Made by a program: the position numbers and the translations under genes
Part shown: positions 57,794-64,000 of the stretch, one piece after another
Layout of the letters: the number at the start of each line of letters is the position of its first letter
How positions within the stretch are numbered: position 1 is the stretch's first letter
Source: Litsea cubeba
Taxonomy: Eukaryota > Streptophyta > Magnoliopsida > Laurales > Lauraceae
Length of the DNA: 64,000 nt
Direction: 5' to 3'
Assembly: GCA_012931725.1 (NCBI GenBank)
Contig: CM022946.1
Span: 140,305,999 to 140,369,998 of the forward strand
The notes under the pieces: generated by a model
The model's input: the letters and a program-made list of their open reading frames with translations, nothing else
Database searches by the model: none
Told to the model about the DNA's origin: nothing

Positions 57794-58469
57794 GAAGCCA
57801 CAAAAAAACTAAACAGAACAAAGAGGGACAACATGGCTCCAAACCAAAAAGGAAAGGATAAAACGCTTATCAAGGGACAACTGTTCTTTTCAATTGAACC
57901 ATTCAATAGAATTATACTTCTTATTGGTCCATAGAGATTCTCTAAAGCAATGATCCCATCCTTTCAAGTTGCAATTACCTGGCAAACTAAGAACATGCTT
58001 GCTTCCAGCAATCTGGGGTGGTTCTTTAGTAATACAAACCTGTGGTGGTACTTGAATAAATTAAGCCTTCAATGAGATAAGGCTTTGACGACGACGACAA
58101 TAACGAGTAATCATCTTTCTAACTAAAGAAAATGTTGATACCATGCTAAAATTGGAGTCTCTTTAGCTGCTATTAAGGCCTGGACAGTTTTCCCAAGTGT
58201 CCAATGGCTTTAGACAGTAAGGCATCGAGCTCATTTGATTTAGTTCTTAATAGTATTTCCACATAACTTTCTAAATGAACTTAAGCACGGGGGCATCTGC
58301 ATATGAAAATATGCATGCCTCTGAAAATAGATGATTGCTATCTGATGAATGAATAATAAGCACGAATTGACTTTGTACTATTGACAGATAACACGAACAA
58401 AACAAAAAAGAGGGAGAAAACCAAGGAAAAAAGAATAAATAGGAAACAGTGATAAACTGAAGTCATTAC
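57794..58469. other. NOT2 intron sequence, no gene
   Basis: AT-rich. A short GATAAGGCTTTGACGACGACG segment near 58077 resembles the 3' end of an Au-like SINE. Nothing else is recognised. Confidence 0.45.
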
Positions 58470-58850
58470 CTTGCCGAAGCACACCACTCATCAGTCTACT
58501 GGGACCTTGTACACTTAAGACTCCCTGATCCACTGTTAGCAGCCAAATTTACACGTGATGCAAGGCCAGGAACACCTAATCCTCCACCAGAGCTTATACT
58601 CCGTTCGATGTTGCCTCCACCAACAATATTTCCCATTGAACCTGTTATTCTAGATCCTGCATTTCCCAAAATTGGAGACACTCCCAACCCAGGGAGACTC
58701 CGGTTACCGACAGCAGCAGAGGTTGGAGGCATCCCAGGAATGGAACCCCCAACTCCATTCATGCTACTACTATAAGCAGGGATTCCAACGACACTTAAAC
58801 CTCCTCTGTTCGTAACCCCAGAATGTCCATGTGAACTACCATGAGAAATC
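58470..58850 (-). pseudogene. NOT2: NOT2 exon with one-base frameshift
   Basis: It runs from ATATGCAG to CAAG/GTAATG, encoding ISHGSSHGHSGVTNRGGLSV, NGVGGSIPGMPPTSAAVGNR, GNIVGGGNIERSISSGGGLG and NLAANSGSGSL. An extra base near 58514 then shifts the frame, giving a stop within a few codons. Removing that base restores the family's VQGP..RLM..VL text. Confidence 0.9.
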
Positions 58851-58913
58851 TGCATATCAGAAGGAAATCATGTACGGTTGCAGTGAAGATGTTGTGGGTT
58901 CACAAAAACACAC

Positions 58914-58915
<2 letters not shown>

Positions 58916-58948
<33 letters not shown>
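58916..58948 (+). repeat. (GA)n microsatellite
   Basis: An uninterrupted GA repeat of about 33 bp in the intron next to the 58470-58850 exon. Confidence 0.9.
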
Positions 58949-59068
58949 ACAAAACAAGAATTCACGACTGCAAAAACTTTTTTAGAAAAATGGATTGAAA
59001 AACTAATATAGTGGCACCATAGATTAAAAATATACTGACTAAATACGGCAAGCAAAATAATTTAATAC

Positions 59069-59120
59069 CTACGAAAGGGCAACTGGGAGATTGTTTGATT
59101 GAAACCGTCCACTAGATAGG
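59069..59120 (-). pseudogene. NOT2: NOT2 split exon, 3' part, ending in TAG
   Basis: It encodes SSGRFQSNNLPVALS followed by TAG at 59069-59071, exactly at the splice donor (TAG/GTATTA). The family has glutamine there, so CAG became TAG. The exon is broken at 59120 by the LTR-like insertion. Confidence 0.85.
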
Positions 59121-59919
59121 TGTAAGACCCCGTCCCGAGTTAATCAGGATTAACTCTCATTAATCTGAATTAATGCTAATTAACCATGTTTAATTAGGTC
59201 AATAAAAGAAAATGGTCAATTGATATTGAATTAGCCTAAATTGAATGATTTAGGGTTAATGAGATGACACCTAAGGATGGTAAATGAATTAAATGGAGTT
59301 TTGAACTCAAACATGTAATTGAAGGACTTTTATGTAAATACAAAATTTCACGTATTTCGTCGAATATGGAAACTCTCGATGCCAACACGCGTATCTTGAC
59401 GAGTACGTTAACTTTCGTCAAAGACATGAACTCGTCCGACGAGAAGTTAGTCGAGTGACCCGTCATTTGACTCAAATTGTAATAAGTAAAGAAGAGGAAG
59501 ACTTAGTTGCAAATTAAGCTTATATAAGCTTAAGGGATGACTCAAATGAGTCATTCTTCTCATTTCTCCAAACCCTAGCCCCTTTCGTTTTCTTCTTCTT
59601 CGTTTCTAACTTCTTTCTTCCAATACTTGTATCAAGAGTGGAGATTAGAAGCTCACCAGTAAGGTTTGAAGAGCCTTCATCATCTTCTTCATCTCCTTCA
59701 AGTTTGTTTTCAATTGTGAAGACTCAAAGCTTGGATAAAAGGGGTTTTTATCTCAAAACTCAAGCTAAACAAGGGGTTTTCATCAATAAACCTTCAATCA
59801 AGGCAAGTACTTACATGTTTTTATGATTTATAATGCATTAGAGTGGTTAGAGCTCAAATGGACCAAAAGCCAGAAGTTTGGCTTCAGAAAACCTGAAGCT
59901 CGAACTGGGCTTCTGGGCA

Positions 59920-60320
59920 TCTGTCGGTCGACCGACAGGTACAGAACCTGTTTTCATTGAATTTCAGCTCTCTGGAATTCGAACCGATGCATGGTCGGTC
60001 GACCGACGACCTGACCGACGTTATAATTGTAGAAATTCGTGTCTCTGCTTTTCGAACCGAGAAACGAACCGATGTGGACCGACTCATGTCGGTGAACCGA
60101 CGTACAAGTGCAGGAATTTCGTGTCTCTGGATTTCTGACCGACGAGAGGTCGGTCAGCCGATAAGAGACGTCGGTCGACCGATAGGTCAACCGACAACCT
60201 GACCAACAAGTCTGGGATTCATTTTCAGTGTGCTCAGGTTTCCGGAATTCTGACCGACGTGATGCCGGTCAGCCGACATGGAGCTATCGGTCAGCCGACA
60301 GCTGACCGACGAGCTGACCG
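59920..60320. repeat. Array of GTCGGTCGACCGAC palindromes
   Basis: About ten palindromic units of the form GTCGGT(C/G)(G/A)(A/G)CCGAC, with spacers containing 'TCTCTGGAATTC' or similar. The same array type is found at 45885-46260. Confidence 0.8.
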
Positions 60321-60914
60321 ACAGTGAAGGAGATTTCAGATTTGGAATATGATTTCCCTGTTTCGAAGCCTAATTTATACATGCTATTTCTTGTTAATGT
60401 CTAAGCCTTCATAGGTGTAAACTAAGTTCTTCGAATGCACAATTCAATATATAAAGTGATGTTCATCAAGGATAACACGTGCATTGGATAACGAAAGTTT
60501 CACTCAATTGTTTGGTTTAGAAGTCTGAATAGTGTTGAATAGAATTACATAGAATTAAATTTGATTTCCGCATTAAAATGGTATTATGATTCTTAAGCTC
60601 AATGTTGAGTTATGCTATTTAATGTTTCGTAAAGCTCGTATAGAGCTGAACCACATGGATTAAATGAGATGAATGAACAGCCTATATATTAGACTGTAAT
60701 TCCCTAAGTTCATTATTGAGCTATACTAACATAATGAACTGAATTATTGAATGAACAGCTTGTACAAAGCTGAACTTGTTTCATACACTGAATTACTGAA
60801 CAGAATGTAATGAAGAATTAATAATTCCTACTGCAGTAGATGATCTGGGAGCATTCCAGAGCTTCGTGGTGATACCAGTGATCTCTGATCAAGACACTGG
60901 AAATCCCACACATT

Positions 60915-61135
60915 ATTAGGCAAGATCTGGATCAGAGCCAGGTGGCGCGAGTCCATGAGCCAGGCAATATTTGGACCAGAGCCAGGTGGCGCGAGTCCAT
61001 GAGCTAGGGCAACATGTAGGCCAGAGCCAGGTGGCGCGAGCCCATGACCCACGAAGAACACAACTCATATAATAAAACGAGAACTAAGGCCTTGAGGCAA
61101 CATGTAGGCTAGAGTCAGATGGCGCGAGCCCATGA
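60915..61135. repeat. Tandem GGTGGCGCGAG(T/C)CCATGA repeat
   Basis: Four units of about 55-60 bp carrying AGAGCCAGGTGGCGCGAG within the LTR-like element; the fourth is separated by a short spacer. Confidence 0.75.
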
Positions 61136-61814
61136 GCCAAAGAGGATCATACATAACTGACTGATATTGGTATTAACAAATATACCGAACAGCTTTCGTT
61201 TGAAAGCATAAAAATGAGATAGTCATAAGTAATGGTTATTACTTGACTCTACTGTTTAGACTTGTTTAATCTAGAACTGTATCGACTTATATAGAACTGT
61301 TAAATGGTAAATTGACAGATTCTTATATAATGGAATTGTATAGAATGATAGCATATACTATCAAAGAACTATATGTACATTGTTGAACCGTCGTGTTCAC
61401 GGTGTTATTGATGACATCACAGGCCCTGTTGTCCGCGCCATCGGCAGAGAAGGTTAATTGAATGGATGTAAATATTCGGAGTGTGAATCCACTGAACATA
61501 TTCTGAAATTTTGGAAGGTGCTATTTTATAGATTTGAAATGTAATTAATGTTCCTTGCATTGTATTTAAGTGTGCAGTGGTTGACTTTATTACAATACGA
61601 ATGTGTATATATGAACTTTACTTTTGGTAAAGGAACTCATATAATTAATAGTGTTTTCCGCAAATTTTATACATTTGACAGGTATTGTATTTGATATCCC
61701 TTGTGGATTTCGTTTTAACTTTATGTTAATTCGGAGTTTACGGGAGTAAGTATGCATTCGCAACTTGGGGTCGTCCGAGCTAATCAAATCTCGGGACCGG
61801 GTCTTGACAATAGG

Positions 61815-61887
61815 CTACCAATAAGTGAGCATGGCATGTTTAGGAGGTTCAAGCTTCCATGAATATTATGAAGCCCCTGTATGGTAC
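61815..61887 (-). pseudogene. NOT2: NOT2 split exon, 5' part
   Basis: It encodes TIQGLHNIHGSLNLLNMP and joins, across the insertion, to the part at 59069-59120. Some 20 residues normally present between NMPGSL and TGSLSSG are absent. The bases before the exon are TTG, not CAG, so the acceptor appears lost. Confidence 0.8.
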
Positions 61888-61973
61888 CAACAAACAAGAA
61901 CTCTTATCGTTGTAATTCAATGCACTAATGATAAAATATGAAGTGGAATGCTTCAGGATAAGCTGCTAAATAC

Positions 61974-62079
61974 CTGAGTGATGAAAAATAGGAGATGTTG
62001 CAGACTGAGCAGAAAATGATGTTGGAAATGGCCTGGCAGTTGAGTCTGGAAGATTTGAATATGATCCATTGAGGTTTGT
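61974..62079 (-). pseudogene. NOT2: NOT2 exon: most 5' exon recognised
   Basis: From GGTTGCAG to CACTCAG/GTATTT, encoding NLNGSYSNLPDSTARPFPTS then FSAQSATSPIFHHS, the known N-terminal region of plant NOT2. The exon with the start codon was not identified at 62.1-64 kb. Confidence 0.85.
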
Positions 62080-63436
62080 CTGCAACCGAAGTTCCATTAC
62101 TTTAACACAAAGCACATGAAAAAATTGCAACACTACAGACTTGAAAGAAAGTCCCACTCTCTAAAGTATCCAAAGAATTTGTCGTAGCAATATAATACTG
62201 TTGTACCTGTTAAGCTCTTTCAATACGAGTTACATTAAAAAAAAATACAATCCAGTAGCAATTTAGTCCTCATGAACTGGTTGTAGAGGTCACCTTGGGT
62301 ACAAAAGGAAAGGGCAGAAGAACACCAACTATAGAATAAAGTCAAAAAGAGGAACAATCCGAACCACCTGTTTGAGTAAAAGAAAGCATAAAAAAGAAAT
62401 ATGGGATGGAGATAGGCACCCAAGCTTACACTTGCAAGGGGCTTTCTAGCCCAAAAAATAAGACCAAAAGTATCCAGTTCGATCAAGTCTAGTCTAAAGA
62501 ATACACAAACCACATATAAGGCTATTTAGAAACCTAAGGGCCATTTGGAAGCAAGAATTCTAGAGCATGGCTGAAAATAGCGGCCGCTCTGCCGCTACGC
62601 TATATTCAAAATAGCGCTGCTCGTACGCGTGGCGACTACGGGCCACTACACTCCGTAGCGGAGCCACCTAACTCCACCTGTTTCACTTTTCACCTATTTC
62701 AAGCTCATTTTCACTGCTGTAAAAGCCTTCTGCTGCCTCCCTTGCTCAAATTGATGCGGAGCGGGGTACCAAATGCGGGGCGGTTAGAGATGGAGAGACT
62801 AGAGATGAAGGTGGAAGGGATAGATCAGGCTTTACACCTGAGAATTGGCCTTATGCCAAATTCCCCATCGTGGGCGAGGAAGAAGAGATATTGGGAAGAC
62901 CCAAAATCACTCGAGAAACTTTTCATTAATCATTGACTGTGGAGCCAAAAGGCTTTACAATCATATATATATATATATATATATATAAGAAAAGAGAAAC
63001 CTAAAACTAATCCTGGCCATCAAAACACACTTGACAGCCAAGATTAAACCATCCAACTAAAAGACATTAATCTTTAAAAAAAAAACACAAGTTCTAATAA
63101 AATAACTGGAAATAGGATAAAGATAGGTGGGTTGGGCCCAAAGGCGGGTCAACCCATGGGGACCATGGATCTGTCCTGCATCACTGGCACTTGTTGATCA
63201 ACATTGTCAATAGAAAGATATTCAATTTATTTGTCCTCCAATGTACCTAAAGTAGGGTCCTTTGTTGTTTTGTCTATCACTTCACCTAAAATTTGTTGGA
63301 AAATCATTTGTTTCTTGCTTTTGTTTCTCAACATCAGCTTTAACGTTCTCCATGATTGGTTCCACAACATGGGCTTCTGTGATTTGTTGTGATTCTTCTT
63401 CTTGCATCTTAGCTTTTCAGAGGCGATAGCATTTTA
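62080..63436. other. Upstream of NOT2; no gene supported
   Basis: 62570-62670 carries GCGGCCGCT/AGCGGAGCC repeats related to the MITE-like block near 57 kb. An (AT)n run of about 24 bp lies at about 62965-62988. Short open frames at 62235-62513 and 62742-62936 are not recognised. Confidence 0.45.
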
Positions 63437-63673
63437 TCAAACGCTCAACACAGATCGCTTCCCAAATGCTTCGTACATATCTTTGCATTCCTTCTTTATA
63501 TTTTTCAATATGGTCAGTCGCAAACCTTTGAAAAATTGATCAAAATCAAGTGTCTCGCTCAATTCACATAAATAATGTAGCCTTTCAAATTCATCAGCAT
63601 ATTGTTCGACGGACAATTTTCCTTGTGTCAAATTAAGATACCGCTCAAAGCAGTCTTTATTTGCATAATGCAT
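63437..63673 (-). pseudogene. Retrotransposon Gag fragment
   Basis: The minus strand encodes RYLNLTQGKLSVEQYADEFE then a leucine-rich stretch and FFKGLR, the pattern of the gypsy-type Retrotrans_gag domain (QG..SV..Y..EF..L). No LTR, primer site or pol is seen to either side within the window. It is a fragment or part of an element continuing beyond the window; upstream sequence to about 63770 may be its continuation. Confidence 0.6.
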
Positions 63674-64000
63674 TCTCCATATTTGATTGCATATGTTATT
63701 CTTTTAAGCCTTTTGTTGATTTCAAGAAGTTCCAATTCCATATTGGCTGGCAATTCTATATTGACTTGAAAGAGATGTTAAATTCAATGCTCTTAAAAAA
63801 AAAGTCAAAATGACCAGATGTGTAGATCTCACTGATTGGAATTCACGGGTGAAAACGGATTGTCAACCGCACTTCAGATGATCAAGATACTTGCAAGATA
63901 ATTTCTGGCCGTTGGATTGGTCAATGCTGCACTTTGACCGGTTGTTGTTGATGTATGCCAATTATTGATGGGGCCCTGAACTGGACTGATGTTGACTTGG
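63674..64000. other. Window end, nothing further recognised
   Basis: AT-rich sequence, possibly the 5' continuation of the Gag fragment to about 63770; no other feature is supported. Confidence 0.4.

Larger units (their letters stand above)
59116..61814 (+). mobile_element. 2.7 kb LTR-like insertion inside a NOT2 exon
   Basis: 59121-61809 is flanked by ATAGG (59116-59120 and 61810-61814). It begins TGTAAGACCCCGTCCCGAG and ends CTCGGGACCGGGTCTTGACA, so the ends are TG...CA and also inverted repeats of each other. No coding region. It contains GTCGGTCGACCGAC palindromes (59920-60320) and a tandem repeat at 60915-61135. Probably a solo LTR of the same superfamily as 44394-47593. Confidence 0.8.
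29384..62079 (-). pseudogene. NOT2: CCR4-NOT subunit 2 (NOT2/VIP2) pseudogene spanning about 33 kb
   Basis: NOT2 is a scaffold subunit of the CCR4-NOT deadenylase complex. Ten exons in the family order are recognisable on the minus strand: 61974-62079, 61815-61887 plus 59069-59120 (split by an insertion), 58470-58850, 47816-48025, 47626-47730, 30487-30575, 30179-30361, 29651-30082, 29520-29572 and 29384-29429. Most junctions keep GT/AG and phase, so this is an unprocessed copy. Lesions: TAG codons at 59069-59071, 29945-29947 and 29657-29659; a one-base insertion near 58514; lost acceptors before the exons at 30361 and 61887; loss of some 20 residues in the split exon. The start exon and the last C-terminal exons are not seen. 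The protein is also unusually divergent for this family. A relaxed but still transcribed gene cannot be excluded. Confidence 0.85.

Noticed and set aside
1..64000. CRISPR arrays, bacterial operons or riboswitches
   Set aside because: Repeats present are transposon subterminal or LTR repeats; introns, SINE and plant gene exons show this is plant nuclear DNA.

Overview
This is nuclear DNA from a flowering plant with a large, retroelement-rich genome. It carries spliced plant genes (CCR4-NOT subunit NOT2/VIP2, VPS16, ribosomal protein S18), Ty1/copia and Tat-type Ty3/gypsy elements, a Mutator-like element (MULE), CACTA ends and an Au-type SINE. The very long introns and short degenerate gene remnants suit a large-genome angiosperm; I cannot name the lineage from sequence alone.

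Layout. 1-7.7 kb is a knot of inverted and duplicated repeats: a foldback-type element built from degenerate ~125 bp units that each carry a TAACGATATCGTTA-like palindrome, invaded and duplicated by a long LTR that is partly inverted. 8,234-17,712 is one insertion bounded by a single 5 bp duplication (ATGGT) but containing four LTRs and three internal regions. Each internal region encodes only Gag (copia, SIRE-like); no protease, integrase or reverse transcriptase is present. 17.7-21.5 kb holds remnants of VPS16 and of a SANT/Myb protein. 21.5-26.2 kb is bounded by CACTA-type termini and contains the promoter, start codon and first two coding segments of an RPS18 gene.

From 62.1 kb down to 29.4 kb the minus strand carries ten recognisable exons of NOT2 with introns of up to 17 kb. 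It has three in-frame TAG codons, a one-base frameshift, two or more lost splice acceptors and an LTR inserted inside one exon, so it is a duplicated, unprocessed pseudogene. Its introns hold younger insertions with intact target duplications: a 9.7 kb Tat-type gypsy element (30,799-40,501, CCCTT) with decayed gag-pol and an antisense spliced gene; a related solo LTR (42,560-43,469, GCATT); a 3.2 kb LTR-like insertion (44,394-47,593, CAACG); a 7.0 kb MULE (48,909-55,934, 9 bp CTCCACTTT); a SINE (about 57.6-57.8 kb); and, inside an exon, a 2.7 kb LTR-like insertion (59,121-61,809, ATAGG).

The MULE is the most complete mobile unit. It encodes an uninterrupted 853-residue transposase with FAR1-type DNA-binding, DDE and SWIM regions and a C-terminal OTU cysteine-protease domain, and, convergently, a five-exon plant-mobile-domain (PMD) gene. 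Arrays of alternating CCGTGCA/TGCACGG half-sites spaced about 16-17 bp, including a perfect 96 bp palindrome, sit just upstream of both genes, with a weaker array between their 3' ends. This organisation is the best candidate here for something not yet described. All domain calls are by eye; no database search was possible.
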